From positions 1 to 39,547 of the forward strand of contig JAHDEV010000009.1 of NCBI GenBank assembly GCA_020628615.1: a DNA stretch of 39,547 nucleotides, written 5' to 3'. Of the stretch, positions 1 through 8,447 are shown one piece after another (position 1 is the stretch's first letter; each line of letters starts with the position of its first letter). The position numbers were made by a program, and so were the translations under genes. The notes beneath the pieces were generated by a model. That model searched no databases and had not been told where the DNA came from. It saw only the letters and a program-made list of their open reading frames with translations. This DNA is from Dokdonia sp. Lineage in GTDB: Bacteria; Bacteroidota; Bacteroidia; Flavobacteriales; Flavobacteriaceae.

Positions 1-544
1 TGGGCAATTTTTCTATGGCAGATGATAGTGTCTCTCGTGTAACAAGAATCTCATCTTGCGTATGAATTTTTAGGTAGTCACCTAGACTCTCTATATAGAG
101 AATACTGTTGAAGTCTACCTTCACCATTTTGCGGTCAGATCTAAAAAAGGTAAAGGTATCTGTAATGGTTTTTTGTGCTGGTTTTTCTACTTCGTTATAA
201 AATTTTTGTAGGGCCTTCATCAATCTTTCTAGTGAGATAGGTTTAAGTAGGTAGTCTACTGCTTGAAGATCAAATCCATCTATAGCATACTCACGGTAAG
301 CGGTAGTAAAAATAATCTTGGTATTACCTTGTATTGCTCTGGCAAACATAAGACCTGTCACCTCTGGCATATTTATGTCTAGAAACACAAGGTCTGCATC
401 GTGAGCACTTAGAGCGCTAAAACCCTGAGCAGCACTTTTACAAGAGGCTATTACGCTTATTTGTTCAATTTTTGAAAGGTGACTTTCTAAAATTTCACGT
501 GCCATAGGCTCGTCGTCTATTATGATTGCATTGTACGTTCTCAT
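1..544 (-). CDS. LytTR-family response regulator (partial, C-terminus off the left edge)
   Basis: This is a two-component response regulator, read from an ATG at 542-544 leftwards to the window edge; about 181 codons are visible and the stop is missing. The N-terminal REC domain (about residues 4-120) has the acidic pair D10/D11, the phospho-acceptor D56 in the motif FLDINMP, a T/S switch in the IIFTTAY segment and K101 in the YLLKPI motif. From about residue 127 the sequence changes to a LytTR DNA-binding domain (FFRSDRKMVKVDFNSILYIE). LytTR regulators bind promoters after phosphorylation by a LytS-type kinase. Its ATG overlaps the stop of the upstream kinase gene by one base (TAATG), so the pair is translationally coupled and is almost certainly a cognate pair. 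Signal and targets are unknown. Confidence 0.93.
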   Translation of the reverse strand, partial: MRTYNAIIIDDEPMAREILESHLSKIEQISVIASCKSAAQGFSALSAHDADLVFLDINMPEVTGLMFARAIQGNTKIIFTTAYREYAIDGFDLQAVDYLLKPISLERLMKALQKFYNEVEKPAQKTITDTFTFFRSDRKMVKVDFNSILYIESLGDYLKIHTQDEILVTRETLSSAIEKLP

Positions 545-1593
545 TAATCTAATGTAATGTTTACATCTAGGTGAAACCAGTTGTCTTTTAACTCACTCGT
601 GAGTGTGTATTTCTGTGGGTAAAGCACATCAAGTCTTTTTTTACTGTTTTTAAGACCAAGACCGTGATTAAGCGTGTTGTTTTGAGTAGCTTTTACTGTA
701 TTTTTTATGGTAAAATGTAATCGCTTATCTACCACCTCAAGATGTATGTTTATAATAAGAAATTCATCTATAGGTCCTCCGTGTTTAAAAGCATTTTCTA
801 CAAACGCGATAAATAACATAGGCGGGACTTGAATATCTCTCTGTATGTTTTTTGTAAAGGTGACACTTAGAGACTCTCTAAAACGCACCTGCTCAAGACC
901 TATATAAGAATCTATATATCCAGTCTCTTCAGATATGGCAACGGTCTTTTTCTTTATTTGATTAAGTGAGTAATCGAGTAGATTAGATAATTTAAGAATG
1001 AGGTCAGGAGTGTGCTTAGATTCTTTTAGGGCTGCTCCATAAATCGTATTAAGTGTGTTAAATAAAAAGTGTGGGTGTATTTGCTCTTTAAGGTAATGGA
1101 GTTCCTTTTCTTTAAGTAGTAATTGCCCTTCTAGTATTTTATTTTCTAATACACTATTGCGATGTAATGCCTTGTAGTTGTATTTGAGTAGCTGTGCCAG
1201 CGAGACTAATCCAGCCACGAGGTACACGAGTATAAAAACAAAAACAAAGTTGCGTGTGAGCAAGGGCATTTGCTTCATATCATAATTAGATAAGAAGATA
1301 AAGTTTATGAAGGTGATGATAATTATTAAAAACAGTGAGCCTACTACAGTGTATAATAGGTATGCAGTAAAAACAATATATCTCTTTTTGAGAAGGAAAC
1401 GTGGTATTAGATAATAAGCAATAATGTAGGTTACTACGATAGTAATAGGTAGGAGACTAGTTGCAAAGTGTATGACAAACTGATCATTATCTGCCGCATA
1501 GCTAAAAAAGTAAATGTAAAATAACCATACTAATACCCATAGTATAATATGTATAGGGAAGTAAATGGTTTTTTTAAGCAAAGATGCTAGCAT
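544..1593 (-). CDS. LytS/YehU-type sensor histidine kinase
   Basis: This is a 349-residue membrane histidine kinase. Four hydrophobic segments (about residues 12-32, 43-63, 72-100 and 113-136) form the membrane sensor, followed by a short helical linker rich in K/E/L. The His_kinase domain has the motif HPHFLFNTLN starting at residue 173, with H175 the expected phospho-acceptor of this family. A HATPase region follows, with the N-box FVENAFKHG and a glycine-rich LNHGLGLKN segment. It lacks a separate extracellular sensor domain, so the signal probably acts on or within the membrane. It is the first gene of a kinase-regulator operon, with the LytTR regulator starting inside its stop codon. The ATG at 1591-1593 gives the usual start directly before the first membrane segment. 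Confidence 0.93.
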   Translation of the reverse strand: MLASLLKKTIYFPIHIILWVLVWLFYIYFFSYAADNDQFVIHFATSLLPITIVVTYIIAYYLIPRFLLKKRYIVFTAYLLYTVVGSLFLIIIITFINFIFLSNYDMKQMPLLTRNFVFVFILVYLVAGLVSLAQLLKYNYKALHRNSVLENKILEGQLLLKEKELHYLKEQIHPHFLFNTLNTIYGAALKESKHTPDLILKLSNLLDYSLNQIKKKTVAISEETGYIDSYIGLEQVRFRESLSVTFTKNIQRDIQVPPMLFIAFVENAFKHGGPIDEFLIINIHLEVVDKRLHFTIKNTVKATQNNTLNHGLGLKNSKKRLDVLYPQKYTLTSELKDNWFHLDVNITLD

Positions 1594-1694
1594 CTCACAA
1601 AGATGACAAAAAAATGATAGCCCTTATTTATTTTGAGATGAATAACGCTTTATAAGCTGTCAATAACCAAGAAGGCTGGTGGTTATTCGTTGAC
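1591..1694. repeat. Inverted repeats in the divergent region 1594-1804
   Basis: The 211 bases between the kinase gene and the MotA/TolQ/ExbB-like gene hold two dyads. AATAACCA (1662-1669) pairs with TGGTTATT (1680-1687), and the outer arms GTCAA (1659-1663) and TTGAC (1690-1694) extend the stem past a small bulge. Separately, CATCTCA (1591-1597), which includes the kinase start codon, matches TGAGATG (1634-1640) in its presumed 5' leader. Either could be a regulator site or an RNA stem. I found no convincing TAnnTTTG promoter here on either strand. Confidence 0.35.
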
Positions 1695-1804
1695 GGATTT
1701 TAAATTGCTATATTAGAAGTATAAGTGGGCACTCGTCGCAAATAATATAAAGAAGTGTATAATCTCTCTAGATTTACATCACATAAATCATAAAAACTAA
1801 AGTT

Positions 1805-2182
1805 ATGTCACAAATTATCGATCGTATTAATGAAGGAGGACCGTTATTTATGGTGCCTATTTTACTTGTTTTACTTGCAGTACTAGTCTTATGTATTTTA
1901 GCACTCGTAGGTAAAAAACGTGTGAGAAATACAATAGAACTCATAGGTCATCTCAGTCTTTTTGCACTTATGTGGGGACTTCTCGGGTCTACTATAGGTC
2001 TTATTACAGCCTTTGATGCTATAGAGGGAAATGGAAACATCTCACAGCCTATGATGGCAGGAGGGCTCAAAGTGGCCTTGCTATGTACCGTTTTTGGGTT
2101 GCTATGCTTTGTGATAAGCAGGGTAGTAATGCTTGTGCTTACTATAAAAGCACAGAAGCAAGAAAATTTACCAGTAAGTTAA
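1805..2182 (+). CDS. Short MotA/TolQ/ExbB-like proton channel family protein
   Basis: This 125-residue integral membrane protein has three predicted membrane segments (about residues 13-35, 46-69 and 86-113). The region FALMWGLLGSTIGLITAFDAI followed by a GGLKVALLCTVFGLL segment has the layout of the two long channel-lining helices of MotA/TolQ/ExbB proteins, which form the stator of proton-driven motors with a MotB/TolR/ExbD partner. It is much shorter than TolQ or ExbB (over 200 residues) and no ExbD/TolR gene adjoins it, so whether it conducts ions is uncertain. The ATG at 1805 is preceded by an A-rich stretch, typical of translation starts here. It converges on the PAP2 gene with only one base between the two stop codons. 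Confidence 0.7.
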   Translation: MSQIIDRINEGGPLFMVPILLVLLAVLVLCILALVGKKRVRNTIELIGHLSLFALMWGLLGSTIGLITAFDAIEGNGNISQPMMAGGLKVALLCTVFGLLCFVISRVVMLVLTIKAQKQENLPVS

Positions 2183-2183
2183 T

Positions 2184-3032
2184 CTAGAAAGTACCAGTAA
2201 GCCCGGCGCGACCTAAGCCTACATTAAATTTCCAAGAAATGCTATTGTTTTTCTTAGAGCCGTCGGGATATACATTTGCCTTGTTCATATAGTTATCTAT
2301 AGAATCTACTATCACAATACTGAGTGCAGCACTAAGTGCTACGTCTGTAAGCCAGTGCGCTCCACCCCATAACCTTTGTAAAGGAGCTATGGAGCCTATA
2401 GCATAAATACCAACTTTTACCCAAACATTATCAAATTGCTTTGCTACTGCGTGAGCCATTGTTACAGAAAGAATGGTGTGACCAGAAGGGAATGCTCTAA
2501 AACCGGCCTCGCCACTATAAGGTTTAAAGCTAAATTTACCTTGTCCATTAGTAGGTCTACTTCTTCCTGTTGATGCTTTAAGAAGTGTTTGTAATAATCC
2601 AGCGGTCACTGCAGATGAGGTCATTAAAGCACCAGTACGGCGTACTTTTTCATTTTTTGTAAACAACCCAAAAAGATAAGTGCCGGCTGTAATTCCATAA
2701 GCTACTTGAGGGCTTCCCAGTCGCTCTCCAGCTTCATCAAGTACTGTAGGGATATCTTCTCTTCTATCTATAAAATAGTTTTCTACATCATCATCTACAA
2801 AGTAGAGGAGTGCAGTACCACCTACAATGGCTCCTGCCACAATAAAGTCATCCTTTTTCCATCGCAGAGGGCCTGTGTATGCGTGGCCTATACCTTTAAG
2901 CATCACCTTTGTGTCGTAAAAAGCAAGTTTTAAGATACCCAGAGTATCTTGCTCTTGAGAAGGAATAGGTGTTTGTGCTTTACAAAAAACAGAAAATAGG
3001 ACTACAAGTATGAGTGTATAAGTATATTTCAT
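2184..3032 (-). CDS. PAP2-superfamily phosphatase with signal peptide
   Basis: This is a 282-residue envelope protein. Residues 1-20 form a signal peptide ending in CKAQ. The three PAP2 acid phosphatase motifs are all present: K152-x6-R159-P160 (KASTGRSRP), P182-S-G-H185, and R220 followed by H226 and D230 (RLWGGAHWLTD). H185 and H226 are the expected catalytic histidines. Several hydrophobic helices (about 64-78, 111-123, 206-216 and 230-243) suggest membrane association. Family members remove phosphate from phosphatidic acid, undecaprenyl pyrophosphate or lipid A; the substrate cannot be chosen from sequence. It lies 52-62 bases downstream of lptB on the same strand, so a role in outer-membrane lipid recycling fits the context but is inference. 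Confidence 0.9.
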   Translation of the reverse strand: MKYTYTLILVVLFSVFCKAQTPIPSQEQDTLGILKLAFYDTKVMLKGIGHAYTGPLRWKKDDFIVAGAIVGGTALLYFVDDDVENYFIDRREDIPTVLDEAGERLGSPQVAYGITAGTYLFGLFTKNEKVRRTGALMTSSAVTAGLLQTLLKASTGRSRPTNGQGKFSFKPYSGEAGFRAFPSGHTILSVTMAHAVAKQFDNVWVKVGIYAIGSIAPLQRLWGGAHWLTDVALSAALSIVIVDSIDNYMNKANVYPDGSKKNNSISWKFNVGLGRAGLTGTF

Positions 3033-3084
3033 AACAAGATGTATAGAGAGTGATCTTAATTATAAGAATGTATGTAAGCCTTAA

Positions 3085-3822
3085 TTAAAAAAGCTTCTTT
3101 TTTCTTAGTTCAAAATTCTGACCTAGATAAACTTTTCTCACCATCTCATCTGCTGCGAGTTCTTCTGGCTCTCCGTGTTTGAGTATACTTCCTTCAAACA
3201 TTAGGTAAGTGCGGTCTGTGATAGCCAGCGTTTCTTGCACATTGTGATCTGTGATAAGGATGCCTATGTTTTTATTTTTGAGCTGTGCAACGATGCGCTG
3301 TATATCTTCTACAGCAACGGGGTCTACACCTGCAAAGGGCTCATCTAGTAATATAAAAGATGGTGAGGTAGCCAGAGCTCTAGCAATTTCTGTACGTCTA
3401 CGCTCTCCTCCAGATAGAAGGTCACCTCGACTTTTACGTATATGCCCTAAGCTAAACTCTTCTATAAGCTCCTCCATCTTATGAAGTTGCTCTTTTTTAG
3501 ACAGTTTAGTAAGCTGTAAAACGCTTAGTATATTATCTTCTATACTTAGTTTTCTAAAAACAGAAGCTTCTTGCGCCAGGTAGCCTATACCGTTTTGCGC
3601 TCTTTTATACATAGGGTATTTAGTAATATCTTGCTGGTCTAGGTATATGTTACCGCCATTAGGTTTTACAAGACCCACAATCATATAAAACGACGTAGTC
3701 TTCCCAGCTCCATTAGGGCCTAAGAGCCCAACAATTTCACCCTGGTTAACCTCTACAGAAATCCCTTTTACAACCTTTCGGCCTTTGTAAGATTTCATTA
3801 AGTTTTCTGCGCGTAGTTTCAT
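3085..3822 (-). CDS. lptB: LPS export ABC transporter ATP-binding protein LptB
   Basis: This is the cytoplasmic ATPase of the LptBFGC machine that pulls lipopolysaccharide out of the inner membrane for transfer across the periplasm. I chose the ATG at 3820-3822 (245 residues, [10 protein letters not shown]), the usual N-terminus of the family, over an in-frame TTG nine bases upstream. Counting from this ATG, Walker A is GPNGAGKT at 35-42, the Q-loop glutamine is Q84, the signature LSGGE is at 136-140, Walker B ILLDEP is at 157-162 (D160, catalytic E161) and the switch histidine is H193. The C-terminal VYLGQNF is typical of LptB. It lies downstream of kdsD, tatC and a carboxymuconolactone decarboxylase-like gene; kdsD and lptB both serve LPS, one making Kdo and the other exporting LPS. 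Confidence 0.95.
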   Translation of the reverse strand: MKLRAENLMKSYKGRKVVKGISVEVNQGEIVGLLGPNGAGKTTSFYMIVGLVKPNGGNIYLDQQDITKYPMYKRAQNGIGYLAQEASVFRKLSIEDNILSVLQLTKLSKKEQLHKMEELIEEFSLGHIRKSRGDLLSGGERRRTEIARALATSPSFILLDEPFAGVDPVAVEDIQRIVAQLKNKNIGILITDHNVQETLAITDRTYLMFEGSILKHGEPEELAADEMVRKVYLGQNFELRKKKLF

Positions 3823-3920
3823 AGATAACAAATATACGTATTGTTTCAGCCTTTACTTTAAAGACCTATAACACTCATTAGGAACAAGCATTGTAGATCT
3901 TTATAACAAAAAAGAAATGC

Positions 3921-4280
3921 TTATTGATTTTCTTTCTTTTCATCTAGGGCTTCCCAGTACTCATAAGCACGGCGTAGGTGTGGTATTACTATAGTTCCTC
4001 CTACAAGAGTACCTATACTAAGTGTTTCCATCACCTCTTCTTTGGTCACGCCTTCATCGTGGCAGCTTTCTAAGTGATATTTTACACAGTCATCACAACG
4101 TAGCACTGTAGAGGCAACAAGACCTAAAAGTTCTTTTGTCTTTTTATCAAGAGCTCCTTCAGTAAAGGCATTTGTGTCAAGATTAAAGATGCGCTTTACA
4201 ATTTTGTTATTGTCTGCGAGTATTTTATCATTCATTTTTGAACGATAGCTATTAAAGTCGTCTATTATATTGTTACTCAT
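3921..4280 (-). CDS. Carboxymuconolactone decarboxylase (AhpD-like) family protein
   Basis: This 119-residue all-helical cytosolic protein belongs to the CMD/AhpD family. The redox motif CxxCxxxH is intact: C62-D-D-C65-VKY-H69, with the typical following segment up to the GGTIVIPHLRRA region (94-105). Proteins with both cysteines usually act as alkylhydroperoxidase-type thiol reductants rather than decarboxylases, so a peroxide or thiol role is more likely than aromatic catabolism; the actual substrate is unknown. It sits between tatC and lptB on the same strand, with a copy of the CTTTCGCGAAAG palindrome in the gap before it. The start ATG at 4278-4280 is the only sensible one. Confidence 0.88.
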   Translation of the reverse strand: MSNNIIDDFNSYRSKMNDKILADNNKIVKRIFNLDTNAFTEGALDKKTKELLGLVASTVLRCDDCVKYHLESCHDEGVTKEEVMETLSIGTLVGGTIVIPHLRRAYEYWEALDEKKENQ

Positions 4281-4296
4281 AATGTAAGTGGGGGTT

Positions 4297-4316
4297 TACG
4301 CTTTCGCGAAAGCGTA
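4297..4316. repeat. Iterated palindrome, copy 1 (intergenic, tatC-CMD)
   Basis: This is a perfect 20-base palindrome TACGCTTTCGCGAAAGCGTA, the fullest form in the window, in the 69-base gap between tatC and the CMD gene. Confidence 0.9.
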
Positions 4317-4349
4317 CAACGATTAATTATTAATAATTTTACCTGTTCC

Positions 4350-5189
4350 TTATGCGAGACCGGCTTTTTTGAGTCGGCGTTTTTCTCTTCTTATTACACC
4401 TCTTGATATAAAAATACTAACCTCGTACAGTATAATTATAGGTATAGCAACAATGACTTGTGTTGATATATCTGGTGGTGTGATTATGGCCGCCAAAATT
4501 AATACAATTACAAGCGCATACTTTCTGTTTTTCTTTAAAAATTCTGGTGTAACTAGGCCTATTTTAGTTAAAAAATACATAATAATAGGTAGCTCAAATA
4601 TAAAGCCAGAGGCGAGTACAGATGCACGCACGAGGCCTATAAATGAGTCTATGTCAAATTCATTTTGAACGGCTTCAGATATTTTAAAAGTGGCAAGAAA
4701 GTTTATAGAAAGTGGTGCTACTACAAAGTATCCAAATGCTGCTCCCATAAAGAAAAGCAATGAGGCAACTACTATAAAACCTTTACTAGATTTACGCTCA
4801 TTCTCATACAGGCCTGGTGAGATAAACTTCCAAAATTCATAAAGTATGTATGGAAAACCTATCACAACACCCGCCATAATAGAGGTCCATATAGCTGCGC
4901 TAAACTGCCCAGCAACTTTTCTACTCTGTATTATAAAATCCATATCACCATCTGCAATACATCCTTTTTCTGCCCCAAAGAAGCGTGATATCTCACAAAG
5001 TATATCATATGAAATAAAGTCAGGACTTTGTGGCCCAAAGATGATTTTAAAAAGTGTTCCCTTAAAAATAAAAGCAACTACACCTATGATAACTACTGCT
5101 AGGGTTGCTCTTATTAAATGCCATCTTAATTCTTCAAGATGATCCAGAAAGGACATCTCATCTGGATGTTTTTTTTCTTTTTTTGCCAT
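4350..5189 (-). CDS. tatC: Twin-arginine translocase subunit TatC
   Basis: TatC is the six-span inner-membrane receptor that binds twin-arginine signal peptides and, with TatA, exports folded proteins. The cytoplasmic N-terminus has the conserved FLDHLEELRWHL motif (about 14-25), with the glutamates that contact the signal peptide. It is followed by six hydrophobic segments and the PGLYENERK cytoplasmic loop. At 279 residues it is somewhat longer than E. coli TatC (about 258). The extra length sits in the first periplasmic loop (about 55-85), which includes two cysteines (DILCEISRFFGAEKGCIADG). Its ATG overlaps the kdsD stop (TAATG), so the two are coupled. No tatA gene is in the window. Confidence 0.96.
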   Translation of the reverse strand: MAKKEKKHPDEMSFLDHLEELRWHLIRATLAVVIIGVVAFIFKGTLFKIIFGPQSPDFISYDILCEISRFFGAEKGCIADGDMDFIIQSRKVAGQFSAAIWTSIMAGVVIGFPYILYEFWKFISPGLYENERKSSKGFIVVASLLFFMGAAFGYFVVAPLSINFLATFKISEAVQNEFDIDSFIGLVRASVLASGFIFELPIIMYFLTKIGLVTPEFLKKNRKYALVIVLILAAIITPPDISTQVIVAIPIIILYEVSIFISRGVIRREKRRLKKAGLA

Positions 5190-6154
5190 TATGCGATTCC
5201 TTCTTTTATGAGGTCGTGTATATGCACAACGCCAGCATAATTACCATTTTTTACTACCAGTAGCTGGCTTATGTTATGTTCTTCTAGAATATCTTTTGCA
5301 GCGATTGCCATAGCTGTGTGATTTACAGTTTTTGGATTTTCGCTCATAATCTGTTGTGCTGTAAGCCCTTCTAGTGAGTCGTTTTTTGCAAGCATTCTAC
5401 GCAAGTCTCCATCTGTGATTATTCCTTGGATAGCCCCATTTAAGACGACAGCGGTTACACCTAATCTTTTTTTAGAGATTTCGACGATAACCTCTTTAAT
5501 ACTTGCATCTGGTGTTACGGCAGGGTTTTGGTGTGTGGCACATATATCTTGCACTGTAAGATATAATCGCTTGCCTAACGCACCTCCTGGGTGATACTTT
5601 GCAAAGTCTTTTTCTGTAAAACCTCTCAGGTCTAGTAATGCTACAGCAACTGCATCACCTATAACGAGCTGTGCAGTGGTGCTTGTAGTAGGAGCAAGGT
5701 TATTAGGGCAAGCCTCTTCTTTTACAAAGGCGTGCAAAACATAGTCTGCCTCATTGCCTAAAAATGAAGTTTTATTTGAGGTAATTGCAATGAGCGTATT
5801 CTCAGTTTTTTTAATAAGTGGGACTAAGGCTTTAATCTCTGGGGTTGTACCGCTCTTTGAGATACATATAACAATATCATCTATAAGTATACTCCCTAGG
5901 TCGCCGTGTATCGCATCTGCCGCGTGCATAAATAGTGCAGGAGTACCTGTACTGTTAAGTGTTGCAACTATTTTTTGAGCTATAATGGCGCTTTTACCTA
6001 TACCTGTAATAACAACTCTACCCTTAGATGAGTAAATAGCTTGCACTGCTTGAGCAAATTCTTCATCTATGAGAGACGATAGATTTGCAATGGCGGCTTG
6101 CTCTATGTTAATGGTTTTCTGTGCGCTAGCAATGATTTGCTGAGTAATGTTCAA
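5189..6154 (-). CDS. kdsD: D-arabinose 5-phosphate isomerase, KpsF/GutQ family
   Basis: The enzyme interconverts ribulose 5-phosphate and arabinose 5-phosphate, the first step towards Kdo in the LPS inner core. It has 321 residues, with an N-terminal SIS sugar-isomerase domain (about 35-175). The SIS domain contains the phosphosugar-binding GIGKS (51-55), SGTTPE (101-106), the family segment EACPNNLAPTTSTT (147-160) and the FAKYHPGGALG motif with H188, equivalent to the active-site histidine. Two CBS domains follow (about 206-259 and 266-321), as in full-length KdsD. It is the first gene of the envelope operon kdsD-tatC-CMD-lptB and is divergent from recQ. Paralogues in sugar-alcohol or capsule pathways look alike, but the LPS context supports kdsD. 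Confidence 0.93.
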   Translation of the reverse strand: MNITQQIIASAQKTINIEQAAIANLSSLIDEEFAQAVQAIYSSKGRVVITGIGKSAIIAQKIVATLNSTGTPALFMHAADAIHGDLGSILIDDIVICISKSGTTPEIKALVPLIKKTENTLIAITSNKTSFLGNEADYVLHAFVKEEACPNNLAPTTSTTAQLVIGDAVAVALLDLRGFTEKDFAKYHPGGALGKRLYLTVQDICATHQNPAVTPDASIKEVIVEISKKRLGVTAVVLNGAIQGIITDGDLRRMLAKNDSLEGLTAQQIMSENPKTVNHTAMAIAAKDILEEHNISQLLVVKNGNYAGVVHIHDLIKEGIA

Positions 6155-6172
6155 AACTTGGTTTTGTTATGA

Positions 6173-6203
6173 TTTGTTTAACGTGGGGAAATTACTATCT
6201 TTA
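6173..6203 (+). promoter_or_regulatory. Predicted recQ promoter
   Basis: TTTG at 6173-6176, a 19-base spacer, then TATCTTTA at 6196-6203 match the Bacteroidota primary sigma pattern TTTG-N19-TAnnTTTG except for the last base. Transcription would start near 6210, about 30 bases before the recQ ATG. Confidence 0.5.
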
Positions 6204-6210
6204 GAAAACA

Positions 6211-6218
6211 CAAAGGTA
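6211..6218 (-). promoter_or_regulatory. Predicted -7 element for the kdsD operon
   Basis: CAAAGGTA on the plus strand reads TACCTTTG on the minus strand, a perfect -7 box facing kdsD, with about 50 bases to its ATG. I see no matching -33 TTTG at the right distance. If real, it directly abuts the recQ promoter, and the two start regions would overlap. Confidence 0.4.
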
Positions 6219-6239
6219 TGTAAAAATGCATTTGAATAG

Positions 6240-8435
6240 ATGAAGACAGAACAAATAGACTTACACAAAGAACTTAAGAAATATTTTGGCTTTGGTCAGT
6301 TTAAGGGTTTGCAGGAAGAGGTAATTAAAAGCATTGTAGGTGGAAATCACACCTTTGTTATAATGCCTACAGGTGGTGGTAAATCACTCTGTTACCAACT
6401 GCCAGCTCTTATAGCAGAGGGAACCGCTATTGTGGTATCTCCTCTTATAGCTCTTATGAAGAATCAAGTAGATGCCTTGCGTGGCATCTCACAAGAAGAC
6501 GGTATTGCTCACGTTTTAAATAGCTCTCTTACCAAAGGAGAGATTAAAACGGTTAAAGAGGATATAGCAAGAGGTGTTACAAAACTGCTATATGTTGCTC
6601 CAGAATCACTTACAAAAGAAGAAAATGTAGAGTTCTTACGCGAGCAGAAAATATCTTTTCTGGCTATAGACGAGGCACACTGTATCTCAGAGTGGGGTCA
6701 CGACTTTAGACCTGAGTATAGAAACCTTAGAAAGATTATAGGGAGAATAGGTGATAATATTCCCATCATAGCTGTTACAGCTACTGCCACACCAAAAGTA
6801 CAAGAAGATATTCTTAAAAACTTAGGGATAACAGACGCAAATACTTTTAAAGCTTCCTTTAATAGGCCTAATCTTTATTATGAAGTACGCCCTAAAACAG
6901 CACAAGTAGATGCAGATATCATTCGTTTTGTAAAACAAAATGAAGGTAAGAGCGGTATAATTTATTGCCTTGCACGTAAACGAGTAGAAGAGCTTGCACA
7001 AACTTTACAAGTTAATGGTCTCAAAGCAGTGCCTTATCACGCAGGTCTAGATGCAAAAACAAGGGCAAGGCATCAAGATATGTTCTTAATGGAAGATGTA
7101 GATGTTGTGGTTGCAACCATAGCCTTTGGTATGGGTATAGATAAGCCAGATGTGCGCTTTGTGATTCACCACGATATACCTAAAAGCATTGAGAGCTATT
7201 ATCAAGAAACAGGTCGTGCTGGTCGCGACGGAGGCGAGGGCCATTGCCTCGCTTTTTATGCCTATAAGGATATTGAGAAGCTTGAGAAGTTTATGAGTGG
7301 TAAGCCTGTTGCAGAGCAGGAGATAGGTCACGCACTATTGCAAGAAGTAGTCGCATTTGCAGAGACGAGTATTTCTCGAAGAAAGTTTATTCTTCATTAT
7401 TTTGGTGAAGAATTTGATAACGCTACTGGAGAAGGTGGGATGCTGGATGATAATATGCGCAACCCAAAGAAGAAGCACGAGGCAAAAGATGAGCTTGTAA
7501 AAGTACTTACTGTTATAAGAGATACAAAAGAAATTTATAAGAGTAAAGAAGTAGTCTTTGCATTGCGAGGAAAGGAAAACGCAATCATCACCTCTCATAA
7601 AACACACAAACAATCATTCTTTGGTATAGGTAAAGACCAGAAAAAAGAATATTGGTTTGCATTATTAAGACAAGCTATTGTTGCAGGTTATATTAAAAAA
7701 GACATAGAGACTTATGGTGTGATAAAAATGACACCTAAAGGTCTATCCTTCATAGAAGAACCATCTTCATTTATGATGACAGATGATCATACCTTTGGGG
7801 CAGATGTAGATAATGCTATTATCTCATCTCAAAAGCAAGGGGGAGCAGATAAGAAACTTATGGAAATGCTCAAAGATCTTCGTAAGAAGGTTGCAAAAAA
7901 GCTAGACGTACCACCATTTGTAGTTTTTCAAGATCCATCTTTGCAAGATATGGCGATCAAGTATCCTATCACGATACAAGAGCTTGGTAACGTGCACGGT
8001 GTAGGAGACGGAAAAGCAAAAAAGTACGGTAAGGACTTTGTTAGCCTTATAAAGGCTTATGTAGATGAAAATGATATTCTTCGTCCAGATGATCTGGTAG
8101 TAAAAAGTACAGGAGCAAACAGTGGTCTTAAGCTTTATATCATACAAAATGTAGACCGTAAACTACCACTTGATGATCTTGCTTCTGCAAAGGGCAAGGA
8201 AATGGCAGACTTCATAAAAGAGATGGAGGCCATCGTCTTTAGTGGTACTAGACTCAATATAGACTACTGGATTAATGACATACTTGATGAAGATCAACAA
8301 GAAGAGTTACACGATTACTTTATGGAAGCAGAGACAGATAAGATAGATGTTGCTATGGAGGAATTTGATGGTGATTATGAAGATGAGGAGCTTCGTCTAT
8401 ATAGAATTAAGTTTATGAGCGAGGTTGCAAACTAG
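6240..8435 (+). CDS. recQ: ATP-dependent DNA helicase RecQ
   Basis: This 3'-5' DNA helicase of recombination and fork repair has 731 residues. Helicase domain: Walker A PTGGGKS (43-49), the DEAH box (144-147) in AIDEAHCISEWGHDFRPEY, ATATP (181-185), GFGMGIDKP-type motif V (296-303) and motif VI QETGRAGRDG (322-331) with the arginine finger. The RQC region follows (about 360-520), then an HRDC domain (about 536-612) and a C-terminal extension of about 120 residues with an acidic stretch (EEFDGDYEDEEL). The zinc-binding cysteines that follow motif VI in E. coli RecQ are absent: the corresponding stretch reads SISRRKFILHYFGEEF and continues without any cysteine to about residue 420. It is divergent from kdsD and ends in a hairpin-T-tract that contains one palindrome copy. 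Confidence 0.96.
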   Translation: MKTEQIDLHKELKKYFGFGQFKGLQEEVIKSIVGGNHTFVIMPTGGGKSLCYQLPALIAEGTAIVVSPLIALMKNQVDALRGISQEDGIAHVLNSSLTKGEIKTVKEDIARGVTKLLYVAPESLTKEENVEFLREQKISFLAIDEAHCISEWGHDFRPEYRNLRKIIGRIGDNIPIIAVTATATPKVQEDILKNLGITDANTFKASFNRPNLYYEVRPKTAQVDADIIRFVKQNEGKSGIIYCLARKRVEELAQTLQVNGLKAVPYHAGLDAKTRARHQDMFLMEDVDVVVATIAFGMGIDKPDVRFVIHHDIPKSIESYYQETGRAGRDGGEGHCLAFYAYKDIEKLEKFMSGKPVAEQEIGHALLQEVVAFAETSISRRKFILHYFGEEFDNATGEGGMLDDNMRNPKKKHEAKDELVKVLTVIRDTKEIYKSKEVVFALRGKENAIITSHKTHKQSFFGIGKDQKKEYWFALLRQAIVAGYIKKDIETYGVIKMTPKGLSFIEEPSSFMMTDDHTFGADVDNAIISSQKQGGADKKLMEMLKDLRKKVAKKLDVPPFVVFQDPSLQDMAIKYPITIQELGNVHGVGDGKAKKYGKDFVSLIKAYVDENDILRPDDLVVKSTGANSGLKLYIIQNVDRKLPLDDLASAKGKEMADFIKEMEAIVFSGTRLNIDYWINDILDEDQQEELHDYFMEAETDKIDVAMEEFDGDYEDEELRLYRIKFMSEVAN

Positions 8436-8447
8436 TTATTTGTAACG

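Noticed and set aside
3823-3831. TTG start of LptB nine bases upstream
   Set aside because: The ATG at 3820-3822 gives the standard family N-terminus MKLRAENL; the upstream residues (M-L-S) are not family residues.
3829-3836. A -7 box (TATATTTG, minus strand) for lptB
   Set aside because: It would place the transcript start at the start codon, and no TTTG is found 19 bases upstream.
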